A DNA stretch of 64,000 bases from Chitiniphilus purpureus (GTDB lineage: Bacteria > Pseudomonadota > Gammaproteobacteria > Burkholderiales > Chitinibacteraceae): the NCBI RefSeq assembly GCF_025642115.1, contig NZ_CP106753.1:3535501-3599500 (forward strand). The letters run 5' to 3'. A program made the position numbers and the translations under genes. Positions 28,746-37,961 of the stretch are shown here, piece after piece; positions within the stretch are counted from its first letter, which is position 1, and every line of letters starts with the position of its first letter. Below the pieces are notes generated by a model. The model was not told the DNA's origin, ran no database searches, and saw nothing but the letters and a program-made list of their open reading frames with translations.

Positions 28746-28829
28746 CGGCGGGCTCCTTCGGAAAAGTGCCATTGTAGGCGCGGTCAGGCCCGGATGGCGG
28801 GGCCGGGCAAATACCTCGTTGCCCGACGC

Positions 28830-30176
28830 TCAGGGTAGGGGCAGCGGCGCGATCGCGGCGGCGAGCGCCGAGCGGATCCGCTGCAGCGCCTGCGGCGTAT
28901 CGCCTTCGGCACGCAGCGTCAGCACCGGCGTGGTGTTGGACGCGCGGATCAGCCCGAAGCCATCCGGGTACTCGATGCGCAAGCCATCGACCGTGCTGAC
29001 GGCGCTGGCACCGTCGAAGCAGGCATGGGCCGCAATCCGCGCCACCAGCGCCCCGCCCGGCTCAGTGATCGGTATCTGCAGCTCGGGCGTGGCATGGGTC
29101 GTCGGCAGCGCTTCCAGCACGGCATCCAGGTCCAGCCCGTCGCCCAGCAAGGCCAGCAGGCGCGCGCCGGCATACAGCGCGTCGTCCATCCACCAGCCGG
29201 CAAAGGCATAGTGGCCGGACAGCTCGCCCGCCAGCACCGCAGCGCGTGCCTTCAATTCGCGCTTCATATGCGTGTGCCCGGTCGGGATCGCCAGGCTGTG
29301 CCCGCCTGCCGCAGCCACCTGCCGCGCCACCACGCGGCTCGATTTCACGTCGTACAACACCAGTCCGCCCGGCGCCTTTGCCAGCAGTTCGGCGGCAAAC
29401 AGGGCCAGCAGGCGATCGCCGGGCACGATGCGACCACTGCGGGTGACCACGCCCAGCCGGTCGCCGTCGCCATCGAATGCCAAACCCACCGCTGCCCCGT
29501 GCTGCAGCACCGCGCGCTGCAGATCGACGAGATTCTCCGGTTGCTGCGGATCCGGATGATGGTGGGGAAAGCGCCCGTCGACCTCGCAAAACAAGGGATG
29601 CACCGCATGCCCCAACGCCCGGTACAGCGCCGGCGCCAACGCGCCGGGCACGCCGTTGCCACAATCGACAACGATCGACAGGGCACGCGGCTGTGGCACC
29701 GCGGCGGCCAGCGCTGCGATATAGCCGGGGGCGGCATCGGCCTGCGTGACGCTGCCGACCCCCTGCCGCAGCGTGCCTGCCTCGATCCGGCGTGCCAGGT
29801 GCAGCAGCGCGTCGCCGCCCACCGCCTCGCCACCGAGCATGATCTTGATGCCGTTGTACTGCGGCGGATTGTGGCTGCCGGTGACCACCGCGCCGCACCC
29901 CTGGCTGGCCTGCAGCGCCTGGAAATTGAGCAGTGGTGTGGCCGCGAGACCCAGATCGCACACCGTGATGCCGCTCGCGACCAGCCCTTCGATCAACGCC
30001 GCCGCCAGTGCCGGGCTGCTCAGGCGCCCGTCGCGGCCCACAGTAAAGCGCGCAAAGCCCCGGGCCTGCGCCTCGCTGCCAAGCGCGTGGCCGATCAGCC
30101 GCGCCGCCTCGGGCGTGAGCCGGTCGACGGTGGCACGGATGTCGTACGCCTTGAACAGCCCCAGGTCGATCGCCAT
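28830..30176 (-). CDS. phosphomannomutase/phosphoglucomutase
   Basis: A 448-residue alpha-D-phosphohexomutase, AlgC/ManB type. The phosphoserine loop is VVTGSHNPPQYNGIKIM, the metal loop AFDGDGDRLG, the sugar-binding loop GELSGHYAF and the phosphate-binding loop RASNTTPVLTLRAEG. It interconverts 1- and 6-phosphates of glucose or mannose for LPS or exopolysaccharide precursors. FKAYDIRATVDRLTPE at the N-terminus confirms the start. It is 9 bases before the YheT-type gene on the same strand. Confidence 0.94.
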   Translation of the reverse strand: MAIDLGLFKAYDIRATVDRLTPEAARLIGHALGSEAQARGFARFTVGRDGRLSSPALAAALIEGLVASGITVCDLGLAATPLLNFQALQASQGCGAVVTGSHNPPQYNGIKIMLGGEAVGGDALLHLARRIEAGTLRQGVGSVTQADAAPGYIAALAAAVPQPRALSIVVDCGNGVPGALAPALYRALGHAVHPLFCEVDGRFPHHHPDPQQPENLVDLQRAVLQHGAAVGLAFDGDGDRLGVVTRSGRIVPGDRLLALFAAELLAKAPGGLVLYDVKSSRVVARQVAAAGGHSLAIPTGHTHMKRELKARAAVLAGELSGHYAFAGWWMDDALYAGARLLALLGDGLDLDAVLEALPTTHATPELQIPITEPGGALVARIAAHACFDGASAVSTVDGLRIEYPDGFGLIRASNTTPVLTLRAEGDTPQALQRIRSALAAAIAPLPLP

Positions 30177-30185
30177 GGCAGGGGC

Positions 30186-31184
30186 TCAGCTGCGCAGCGG
30201 TGCGTGATGCTGGAAGAAACGCAGCAGCACATTGGGCAGCCAATCGAGCCGTCCCGGCGGTGGCCCGGAGACGAAACCGACGTGCCCGCCCTCGCGCGGG
30301 CGCAGCACGGTGATCGACGGCGGCAGCGCATCGGCCGGCGGTAGGCAGGCAGGTGGGATGAACGGGTCGTTCAGCGCATGGATCAGCAAGGTGGGCGTCA
30401 CGATCCGTTCGAGCCAGGGCTTGCTGCTCGCTTCGCGCCAATACTGCTCCACACCATGGAAACCGTGCAGCGGCGCCGTCACCAGGTCGTCGAATTCGCG
30501 CAGGGTGACGGCACGGCGCACCTTGTCGCGATCGATGAAGGGATTGTTGGTGAGCTTGAGCTTTTCCAGCGTCTTGCGGCGCAGCGTACGCAGGAATTCG
30601 CGGGTATAGAGCCGCCGGTTCACGCCGGTGTCGAGTGCCTCGCCAGTGGCGGCCAGATCCACCGGCGCACACACGGCTGCTGCCGCGACCAACAGCGAGG
30701 CTGCCGCCTCGCCACGCTCGCCCAGCCATTTGAGCAGCGCGTTGCCTCCCAGCGAGATCCCGACCGCGTACAGCGGCACATCCGGGAAACGCTGGCGTAT
30801 CCGTGCGAGCACCCAGTCGATCTCCCGGGTATCGCCTGCGTGGTAGGCACGCGGCAACCGGTTGGGCACGTTGCCACAGGTGCGGAAATGCGGCACCACG
30901 CCGCGCCAGCCGCGCGGATAGGCGTAGTGGAACAGCGCGTTGGCATAGTGGCTGCCCGAGCTGCCCTCCAGCCCGTGGAACAGCACCACGATGGGGGTGC
31001 CGGCCCGCCCGTCGATCCAGTCGACGACAATGGTGTCCAGATCCGGCGTGACCCAGGCTTCGCGCCGATAGGGCAGCGTACGCCGCCACATGAACACGGC
31101 CGGATAGATCGTCTGCGCATGCCCGCCTGGCAGCCAGCCGGGGGCGCGATACGCCGGGAATTCGAGTTTGCGGTCGCGAAGCAT
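30186..31184 (-). CDS. YheT-family alpha/beta hydrolase
   Basis: A 332-residue hydrolase matching YheT/ABHD1-3: FPAYRAPGWLPGGHAQTIYPAVF at the N-terminus, VVLFHGLEGSSGSHYA, the nucleophile elbow AVGISLGGNALLKWLGE (Ser), DPFIPPACLP with the acid and GGHVGFVSG with the catalytic His. The family hydrolyses esters; no native substrate is settled. ATG at 31184 begins the conserved region. Confidence 0.92.
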   Translation of the reverse strand: MLRDRKLEFPAYRAPGWLPGGHAQTIYPAVFMWRRTLPYRREAWVTPDLDTIVVDWIDGRAGTPIVVLFHGLEGSSGSHYANALFHYAYPRGWRGVVPHFRTCGNVPNRLPRAYHAGDTREIDWVLARIRQRFPDVPLYAVGISLGGNALLKWLGERGEAAASLLVAAAAVCAPVDLAATGEALDTGVNRRLYTREFLRTLRRKTLEKLKLTNNPFIDRDKVRRAVTLREFDDLVTAPLHGFHGVEQYWREASSKPWLERIVTPTLLIHALNDPFIPPACLPPADALPPSITVLRPREGGHVGFVSGPPPGRLDWLPNVLLRFFQHHAPLRS

Positions 31185-31481
31185 CGCGCAGGAGCGCCTG
31201 GAGGCAACGATAAAAAGACAGCGCAGGCTAATCGAAAGCCAGGCCAATGGACAAGTATGGCAAGCCCCCAGTACATCCACCGGCTTTTCCGGCAGGGCCG
31301 GCGGCGGATCGGACCAAAGGCAGAGCACAGTGGACGCAACCGCTGGCCTTGTCTATCTGCATTGGTACCTGTGTCGGAAGATGGCGCCATCGAGCGCCGA
31401 CAACAGGATGAGGTTGCAGCAGCGCCCCGCTGTGGTCCGGCTCATCCTGATGCCGCACCGCGGCCGGCTGGAATGGCTGCG

Positions 31482-32012
31482 CTACAAGGTCCGCACCACA
31501 TCGCGGCTCATGCCGTGCAGCACCCGCAGCGCTTCGTCGCATTGCCGCGGCGAGGCTGGGTGGACCACCACCGCCCAGCGACCGGCGCTGAGCGCTTCGC
31601 GCACCGGCGCGATCACCGCCTGATGATCCGGTCGCGCCGTGGCAAGGCCCCCGGCCAGCAGGCCGAACACCAAGCCGAAGAACGCCATCACCGCTGCGGC
31701 AACGCCTGGGTTGCTGGCCACGGCAGGCACATCGGCGATGAAGAGCACGGCGTAGATCAACAGGCTGACCACGATCCCGACGGCACCAAGCAACAGATGC
31801 GCGCGGATTGCGGTGCGCACGATGCCACCCGACTCCGGTTCGAGCTTGCGGCCGAACTCGGTATCGCCCGGCTGCACCAGCCGCACCTGCCCGCCGGCAA
31901 TGCCCGCCACATCGCGCACCTGGGCGATGGCACGCGCGGCGGCCGATTCGCTGTCGAACAATGCCGCGATCTTGGTCCGGGCTGTTTCACCAAACATGAC
32001 GTCGCTGATCAT
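31482..32012 (-). CDS. two-helix membrane protein of unknown family
   Basis: A 176-residue protein. The N-terminal 60 residues are soluble and resemble a general ferredoxin-like fold (IAALFDSESAAARAIAQVRDVAGIAGGQVRLVQPGD). Two membrane helices lie at about 95-145 (GAVGIVVSLLIYAVLFIADV and AAVMAFFGLVFGLLAGGLA), then a soluble C-terminus. The DSESAARAAI-like start is reminiscent of heat-shock/GsiB-type envelope proteins but I cannot name it. GGAG lies upstream of the ATG at 32012; ATG 31997 is an alternative. Confidence 0.65.
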   Translation of the reverse strand: MISDVMFGETARTKIAALFDSESAAARAIAQVRDVAGIAGGQVRLVQPGDTEFGRKLEPESGGIVRTAIRAHLLLGAVGIVVSLLIYAVLFIADVPAVASNPGVAAAVMAFFGLVFGLLAGGLATARPDHQAVIAPVREALSAGRWAVVVHPASPRQCDEALRVLHGMSRDVVRTL

Positions 32013-32234
32013 CGCTTTTCCACTCCATGGCCCCATGCCGAATCCAGCTTCAGGGTGCCGCGAAGCCGGCCAGGGCGCTGTCGGGCGGCATCGGCATTTG
32101 TTGTAGGACAAGCGTACAACGCCTGCGCCGGTACCGGCCCGGCGGGCAGGCGATGCGCTGGGTGCCGGGCCAGGGCAGCGCGTGCCATCAAGCCAGCGGT
32201 ACGGCGTGGACAGGCAGGTGTACCGCAGGCGGAC

Positions 32235-32265
32235 AACAAAAAAGCCGGGGCAGGAAGCCCCGGCT
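32235..32265 (-). terminator. rho-independent terminator after the small heat-shock gene
   Basis: Read leftward, a 9-bp stem AGCCGGGGC/GCCCCGGCT with loop TTCCT is followed by T6G. It begins 26 bases after the stop of the heat-shock gene. Confidence 0.88.
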
Positions 32266-32291
32266 CTGTCGGTGCGGCAGTGGCGCGGCGA

Positions 32292-32753
32292 TCAGGCGGC
32301 GCGCTGTTCCAGCCGCTGCACGTTGTCCGCCGTCGGCGCACCGATCGCGATCTTGCGCGGCTTGAGCGTCTCGGGCACTTCACGCACCAGATCGATGTTG
32401 AGCAGGCCGTTGTTCAACGACGCGCCCACCACCTTCACATGGTCGGCCAACCGGAAGCGATGCTCGAAATCGCGCGTGGCGATACCGCGATGCAGGAAGG
32501 TGCTCTTGTTGTCCTGCCGCTGCCTGCGCCCGACGATGCGCAGCGTGTCGCGCTCGATCTCCAGGTCCAGCTCGTCGCGCTCGAAACCGGCCACCGCCAT
32601 CGAGATGCGGTATTGGTCCTCGCTGACCAGTTCGATGTTGTACGGCGGGTAGTTGGGCTGGGCGTCGCTGCGCAGCGCCTCATCCACCATCTGGGCAAAG
32701 CGGTCAAAGCCGATGGCGGAACGGTAAAGGGGGGTGAAATCATAGGCAGTCAT
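32292..32753 (-). CDS. Hsp20-family small heat-shock protein (IbpA-like)
   Basis: A 153-residue alpha-crystallin-domain chaperone. The N-terminus FTPLYRSAIGFDRFA matches IbpA/IbpB. The crystallin domain spans about 38-125 with YRISMAVAGFERDELDLEI, FLHRGIATRDFEHRFRLADHV and LNNGLLNIDLVREVPE. It binds aggregating proteins in the cytoplasm. ATG 32753 is chosen since the GAGG site is 8 bases before it and only 2 before the ATG at 32759. Confidence 0.93.
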   Translation of the reverse strand: MTAYDFTPLYRSAIGFDRFAQMVDEALRSDAQPNYPPYNIELVSEDQYRISMAVAGFERDELDLEIERDTLRIVGRRQRQDNKSTFLHRGIATRDFEHRFRLADHVKVVGASLNNGLLNIDLVREVPETLKPRKIAIGAPTADNVQRLEQRAA

Positions 32754-32823
32754 GGTCATATCCTCTTCCAAACAAGCGATACGGTTCAATTCCGGGCCTC
32801 ACCGTGAGCACCCGTACTGCCGA

Positions 32824-32850
32824 GATAAGCGCCGCGCGGCGTTTTTCAAT
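32824..32850 (-). promoter_or_regulatory. possible heat-shock (sigma-32) promoter of the Hsp20 gene
   Basis: Read leftward, ATTGAAAAA resembles the CTTGAAA -35 of sigma-32 promoters, and GCGCTTAT about 13 bases on is a poor match to CCCCATnT. A GCCGCGCGGC palindrome lies between them. The context (Hsp20) supports it; the -10 fit is weak. Confidence 0.3.
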
Positions 32851-32878
32851 CTTCCGTATGTCGGTAAAAAACAACCGC

Positions 32879-33601
32879 TCATTTTCCAGGACCGCCGGGC
32901 TGCTGCGGCACGCCGAGCAGCCGATAGCCCACGCCGACCTCAGTAAGTAGATGGCGCGGCGCGGTCGGATCTTCCTCGAGCTTCTGCCGCAGATGTCCCA
33001 TGTATACCCGCAGATACTGGCTGCTTTCGGCATGCGCCGGACCCCAGACCTCGCGCAGCAGCTCACGATGGGTCAGCACCTTGCCGGCATGGCGGATCAG
33101 CGTGGCGAGCAGCCGGTATTCGATCGGGGTCAGGTGCAATGGCTGGCCGGCACGCGTCACCTGCCGTGCGACGAGATCGACCTCGATGCCACCAAATGCA
33201 AAACGCCGCGCGGGACCGACGGCCAGGCCCGCATGCCGGCGCAGCAGTGCCCGGATGCGCGCCAGGCATTCAGGCACGCCGAAGGGCTTGGTCAGGTAGT
33301 CATCCGCACCGGCGTCCAGCGCAGCCACCTTGTCGGCCTCCTGGCTGCGTGCCGAGAGCACCAGGATGGGCAGCGTGGCCCAGTGGCGCAGCTGCCGGAT
33401 CAGCGCGACGCCGTCCAGATCCGGCAGCCCCAGGTCGACGATGACCAGATCCGGCTTGCGGTTGCCCACGTCGACCAGGCCCTGCCGGCCGGTGGCCGCC
33501 TCGTGCACCGCCATGCCTTCCGCCTCCAGCGTGGCACGCAGGAAGCGCCGGATGGGCTTGTCGTCCTCAATGACGACGACGGTGATCGGATGTTCGCTCA
33601 T
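32879..33601 (-). CDS. kdpE: potassium-responsive response regulator KdpE
   Basis: A 240-residue OmpR-family regulator. The receiver domain has the acidic pair in VIEDD, the phospho-acceptor in VIVDLGLPDLDG and the LTKPFG lysine. The C-terminal winged helix has LTPIEYRLLATLIRHAGKVLTHRELLREVWG and YLRVYMGHLRQKLE. Its ATG overlaps the kdpD stop. It probably activates the kdp promoter at 42.1-42.2 kb. Confidence 0.95.
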   Translation of the reverse strand: MSEHPITVVVIEDDKPIRRFLRATLEAEGMAVHEAATGRQGLVDVGNRKPDLVIVDLGLPDLDGVALIRQLRHWATLPILVLSARSQEADKVAALDAGADDYLTKPFGVPECLARIRALLRRHAGLAVGPARRFAFGGIEVDLVARQVTRAGQPLHLTPIEYRLLATLIRHAGKVLTHRELLREVWGPAHAESSQYLRVYMGHLRQKLEEDPTAPRHLLTEVGVGYRLLGVPQQPGGPGK

Positions 33602-36261
33602 TCCGGCAGGCCCGGCGGGGTTTGGACAGGCAGTGTGAACACGAATGCCACACCATGCGGAGCAACAGGGTGGGCTTCGATGGTACCGCCATGGGCGGCC
33701 AGGATGGCCTTGCAGATCGCCAGTCCAAGTCCGGCACCCGGTATCGCTGACTCGGGGGCAGCGCGGGTGAACTTGTCGAACACGGCCAGCCCGGGCGGCA
33801 ACCCCGGCCCGTCGTCGGCAACGGTGACTGCAAGCGCTGCGCCGCTGCAACGTACCGTGATGCGCACCGTGGCATCGGTCGGTGTGTATTTGGCCGCGTT
33901 TTCCAGCAGATTGACCAGCACGCGTTCGATCAGTACGCCGTCGAACTGCAGGATGGGCAGCCCGGCAGGCAGGTCGGTGAGCACACGACGGGGGTGCAGC
34001 TGCCCTGCGGTGGCCACACGCGCGCTGCCGATCACTTCATCGATGGGCTGCCAGGCCGGCGCCAGCCGCACTCCGGCCTCCAGCCGCGCCATCTCCAGGA
34101 TCTTGTCCACCAGCCGTGACAGCCGCAGCGTTTCGTCGCGCAGCGTCTGCGCCAGTTCGCGCTGCTGCGCCGGCGGCAACTCGTGCTCGGCCAGCAGGCT
34201 GGCCAGGCCGGTCAGCGAGGTAAGCGGCGTGCGCAGGTCGTGCGAGACGATGGTAAGCACGCTGTTGCGCAGGCGCTCGCGCTCGATGGCCACCAGCGCA
34301 TCCTGCGCTACCGCCACGTAGTGCACCCGCTCCAGCGCAAGGCCGATCTGGCTGGCGCAGGTATCGAGCAGGCGGCGCTGCTCGGGCAGCGCCAGGCTGC
34401 GTGGCGCCGCCGCCAGGGCGGCCACGCCGCGCACGCGCATCGGGGCCTTCAGTGGCAGGTAGAGCGCATCGGCCAGCGGCAGGGTGCGCGTGCCCTGCCC
34501 GGCCGGCTCGGCATGCTCGTACACCCACTGCGCCACCGTCGCGTCAGTCGGCATCGCCCCCCCGGCCGCACGCACCCGGTCCTGGCCGTCGGGCAGCAGC
34601 AACGCTGCCCGCCCGCCGAACACGGCCGCCAGATGCGCGGTGGCGATGCGCACGATCTCGTCGGCGGTGAGCGCACCGGCCAGCTCGCGTGCCAGGTCGA
34701 ACAGCGCACGGGTGCGGCGCTCGCGCTGGGTGGCCACCGTGGCCTCGAAACGCAGCCGCGCGGCGAGCTGGCCGATGGTCAGCGCCACCGCCAGCATCAC
34801 GCCGAAGGTGAGCAGGTACTGGGTGTCGGATACGGTGAACGACAGGCGCGGTGGCACGAAGAAAAAGTCGAAGCCCGCCACCGCCAGCAGCGAAGCCAGC
34901 GCCCCCGGGCCCCGGCCATGCCGGACCGCGACCGCCACCACCGCCAGCAGATACAGCATCACCACGTTGGCCAGGTCGAACACCTGATGCAGCAAGGCGG
35001 CGAGCACCGTGGCCGCCATGCACGCGCCCACCGCGGCCAGATGACCGCGCCCATCGCGGGCGCCGGAGATCGGCTCGGCATAGAAGCCCATCTGCGCCGA
35101 TGCGCCAGCCGCCGGCTCGGCCGGCAGCTCGTGTGCCACCATGTAAACATCGACATCGCGTGCCTGCGAGAGCTGCTCGGCCAGGCCCGCCCGCCAGGCA
35201 CGCCGCCAGCGCGGCACGCGCGACGCACCCACCACCAGCTTGGAGGCGTTGCGGCTGCCGGCATACGCCAGCAGCACCGGCGCCACCGCGTTGCCGGCCA
35301 GCACGCAGGTTTCGGCCCCCAGCTCCTGCGCCAGCGCCAGCGACTTGAGCACTTGCGCGCGCCGCATCGCATCCAGCCGTTGCAGGCGGGGCGTCTCCAC
35401 ATACACCGCCAGCCAGTCAGCGTGCAGGCTGGCGGCAAGGCGCGCCGCACTGCGCAGCAGCCGGGCCGCGGCCGGTCCCGGCCCGACGCACACCATCAGC
35501 CGCTCGCGCGCCTGCCAGATCCGGCCGATCGCCTGGTCGGCGCGGTAGGCGCGCATCTGCCCGTCGACCCGGTCGGCCACCCGGCGCAGCGCCAGCTCGC
35601 GCAACGCCAACAGATTGCCCTTGCGGAAGAAATGTTGCGCCGCGTGCTCGGCCTGTGCGCCCAGGTAGACCTTGCCTTCGGCCAGTCGTACCAGCAGCTC
35701 GTCCGGGGACAGATCCACCAGCATGACGTCGAACGCGGCGTCGAACACCCGGTCAGGTATGGTTTCGCGCACCGCGATGCCGGTGATCTGATTCACCACA
35801 TCGTTGAGGCTTTCCAAATGCTGCACATTGAGCGCGGTGTAGACATCGATGCCGGCGTCGAGCAGTTCCTCCACATCCTGCCAGCGTTTGGCATGGCGGC
35901 TGCCCGGCACGTTGGCATGCGCATACTCGTCGACCACCACCAGCTGCGGCACCCGCGCGAGCGCGCCATCCAGATCGAACCCGGCCAGCGTACGGCCCCG
36001 GTATGCGACCTGCGCCGGCGGCAGCAGCGGCAATCCGTCGAGCAGCGCAGCGGTTTCCTGACGGCCGTGCGTTTCCACGACCCCCAGCAGCACCGTCACG
36101 CCCTCGCACCGGCGCGCCTGCGCGGCCTTGAGCATGGCGTAGGTCTTGCCGACACCGGCACAGGCGCCGAAGAAGATCTTCAGCCGGCCACGGGCCGTCG
36201 CCTGCGCCTTGCGGTGCAGCTCGGCAAGCAGTCGGTCAGGGTCGGGGCGTTGGTCGGTCAT
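33598..36261 (-). CDS. kdpD: sensor histidine kinase KdpD
   Basis: An 887-residue sensor. The N-terminus has the KdpD domain with a Walker A-like GACAGVGKTYAML and DEYAHANVPGSRH, then a universal-stress-protein-like domain (about 240-370), the DUF4118 four-helix membrane unit (about 400-500), a GAF domain, a HisKA domain with SHDLRTPLTSLTG near residue 665 and an HATPase with NLLENAAKYTP and DDGPGLPPG. It senses potassium limitation and turgor and phosphorylates KdpE. Length matches the family. Confidence 0.96.
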   Translation of the reverse strand: MTDQRPDPDRLLAELHRKAQATARGRLKIFFGACAGVGKTYAMLKAAQARRCEGVTVLLGVVETHGRQETAALLDGLPLLPPAQVAYRGRTLAGFDLDGALARVPQLVVVDEYAHANVPGSRHAKRWQDVEELLDAGIDVYTALNVQHLESLNDVVNQITGIAVRETIPDRVFDAAFDVMLVDLSPDELLVRLAEGKVYLGAQAEHAAQHFFRKGNLLALRELALRRVADRVDGQMRAYRADQAIGRIWQARERLMVCVGPGPAAARLLRSAARLAASLHADWLAVYVETPRLQRLDAMRRAQVLKSLALAQELGAETCVLAGNAVAPVLLAYAGSRNASKLVVGASRVPRWRRAWRAGLAEQLSQARDVDVYMVAHELPAEPAAGASAQMGFYAEPISGARDGRGHLAAVGACMAATVLAALLHQVFDLANVVMLYLLAVVAVAVRHGRGPGALASLLAVAGFDFFFVPPRLSFTVSDTQYLLTFGVMLAVALTIGQLAARLRFEATVATQRERRTRALFDLARELAGALTADEIVRIATAHLAAVFGGRAALLLPDGQDRVRAAGGAMPTDATVAQWVYEHAEPAGQGTRTLPLADALYLPLKAPMRVRGVAALAAAPRSLALPEQRRLLDTCASQIGLALERVHYVAVAQDALVAIERERLRNSVLTIVSHDLRTPLTSLTGLASLLAEHELPPAQQRELAQTLRDETLRLSRLVDKILEMARLEAGVRLAPAWQPIDEVIGSARVATAGQLHPRRVLTDLPAGLPILQFDGVLIERVLVNLLENAAKYTPTDATVRITVRCSGAALAVTVADDGPGLPPGLAVFDKFTRAAPESAIPGAGLGLAICKAILAAHGGTIEAHPVAPHGVAFVFTLPVQTPPGLPE

Positions 36262-36330
36262 CGGGTATGCAGCAAGCCGGCGGGCGGGTTGCAGTGTAGC
36301 CCGGTCCGGCCGCCTTGACCGCGACCGGGG

Positions 36331-37152
36331 CTAGTATTCGAACTCGTAGCTGCGCACTTTCTTTTCGAACACGAAGCCGCACTTGTCGGCCAGCCGCAGC
36401 GAGGCGACATTGCCTGCGTCAGTGGTCCAGTGCGCCTCCCAGCCGCGCCGCGTCGCTTCCATGAGATACGCGTGGCACACGCGCGTGGCGAAACCGCGCC
36501 GCTGCAACGCACGCCGGTAGGTACGCACCGCCAGCTCGTGATGCCCCCCGTGGGCGTAGCAGCTGTAGCACACGCTGACCGCCGTGGCGCCGTGACAGAT
36601 GGCAAAGCCGCAGCCGCCGGCCAGGAACGCGGCGCAGGACGGCCAGAACTCCAGGATTTCGGCACGCAACGCCGCATTGTCAGGATGGACCAGCAACGCG
36701 CGGTCGATCGGCTGCAGCCGATAGCCTGACGGCGGCAGCGTGGGTGGGGACAGGCGGGCGAAGCGGCGCGGATCGAAGCGGAAATAATGATCGTAGCCGT
36801 CTTCCCAGTCGCGATGGGCAAACACCGTTTCGAGTGCTGGACACCAGGCGTCGTCGAGGGCGATGCCGATGAAGCAGGTGGCACCGCATTGCGCCTGGTC
36901 GAGCGGTTTGAGCGTGTGTTCCACGAAAGCATCCAGGCCATGCAGACCGGGGTGGCGGGCGTCGCCCACAAAGTAGGCGCCAATGCCCAGCGCGTTGACG
37001 AGGCCGACGCGCGGTGCTTCGCGCCGGTCGACGTATACCGTGCCGTTGCCCGAGCCGGCCAGCACCGCCTCCAGCGCGATATCCGCGTTGCGGTGGGGTC
37101 CGAGCAAGGCATGGACCTTGGAATATTCGTGTCTGTCGAGTTCAAAGAGCAT
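36331..37152 (-). CDS. GNAT-type acetyltransferase between kdpC and kdpD
   Basis: A 273-residue protein with a two-lobed layout. The N-terminal lobe (residues 1-130) is unlike common GNATs, while the C-terminal lobe ends in RRGFATRVCHAYLMEATRRGWEAHWTTDAGNVASLRLADKCGFVFEKKV, the closing part of a GNAT fold (Asn-x-x-S-x-x-L-x-x-K-x-GF). It resembles the GNAT_acetyltransf_2 group. It lies on the same strand as kdpABC and kdpDE, with 69 bases to kdpD and 175 to kdpC, so it may be cotranscribed. Substrate unknown. Confidence 0.78.
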   Translation of the reverse strand: MLFELDRHEYSKVHALLGPHRNADIALEAVLAGSGNGTVYVDRREAPRVGLVNALGIGAYFVGDARHPGLHGLDAFVEHTLKPLDQAQCGATCFIGIALDDAWCPALETVFAHRDWEDGYDHYFRFDPRRFARLSPPTLPPSGYRLQPIDRALLVHPDNAALRAEILEFWPSCAAFLAGGCGFAICHGATAVSVCYSCYAHGGHHELAVRTYRRALQRRGFATRVCHAYLMEATRRGWEAHWTTDAGNVASLRLADKCGFVFEKKVRSYEFEY

Positions 37153-37327
37153 GGGTCAACCTGTCGATTTTGCAGCGTTGGCGAGATCGTCCCATGTCCG
37201 GACACATTGGCCTGACGGCCGCCGCACGGCATGGGCAAGCGCCAGACCGGACTGGCACGCCACAAGTTCCGCATGCCACCCCTGCCGCGCTTAAAACCCG
37301 CGAACTCGCCAAGCAAGGCAAACACCG

Positions 37328-37915
37328 TCAGGACGCCCGGTGCCATCCACGTGCCGCATCGAGTGCCAGATTGAGTTCAAGCACGCTGACACGCGGCTCG
37401 CCCAGGATGCCGAACTGCCGCCCTTCGGTGTGCGCAGCGATCAGCGCTTCAACCCGCGCCAGCGGCAACCCACGCAGCCGGGCGATGCGGGATGCCTGGT
37501 AGATGGCGGCCGCCGGGCTGATGTGCGGGTCGAGCCCGCTGGCCGATGCGGTGACCAGATCGACCGGCACCGGCGCGGCATTGCCAGGGTCAGCGGCCCG
37601 GAGCGCGGCGACGCGCGCCTTCACCGCATCGTGCAGCGCCGGGTTGGAAGGCCCGAGGTTGCTGCCACCGGAGGCCGCACGGTTGTTGGCCATCGGCGCG
37701 GTGGCGGACGGGCGGCCCCAGAAATAGCGGGGGTCGGTGAACGACTGGCCGATCAACCGTGAGCCGAGCACGCGGCCATCCTGCACGATCAGGCTGCCAT
37801 GGGCCTCGTCCTTGAAGCCGACTTCGGCAATGGCGGTGACCGCCAGCGGATAGGCCACGCCGGTGATGAGGGTCAGCAGCGCGAACAGCGTCACTGCGGG
37901 GCGGATCAGCTTCAT
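37328..37915 (-). CDS. kdpC: K+-transporting ATPase subunit C
   Basis: A 195-residue subunit with one N-terminal membrane helix ([21 protein letters not shown]) and a periplasmic domain with [61 protein letters not shown] and LELNLALD. It stabilises the KdpFABC complex and raises ATP affinity. Start at MKLIRP, with an ORF extension upstream discarded. Confidence 0.96.
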   Translation of the reverse strand: MKLIRPAVTLFALLTLITGVAYPLAVTAIAEVGFKDEAHGSLIVQDGRVLGSRLIGQSFTDPRYFWGRPSATAPMANNRAASGGSNLGPSNPALHDAVKARVAALRAADPGNAAPVPVDLVTASASGLDPHISPAAAIYQASRIARLRGLPLARVEALIAAHTEGRQFGILGEPRVSVLELNLALDAARGWHRAS

Positions 37916-37961
37916 CTTGTTTTTCCTTGTAGGCCCCTCCCGCCTGGGGAGGGGCAAATCA

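Noticed and set aside
31247..31411. Short rightward frame in the gap next to the YheT-type gene
   Set aside because: It lacks a convincing ribosome site and recognisable content.
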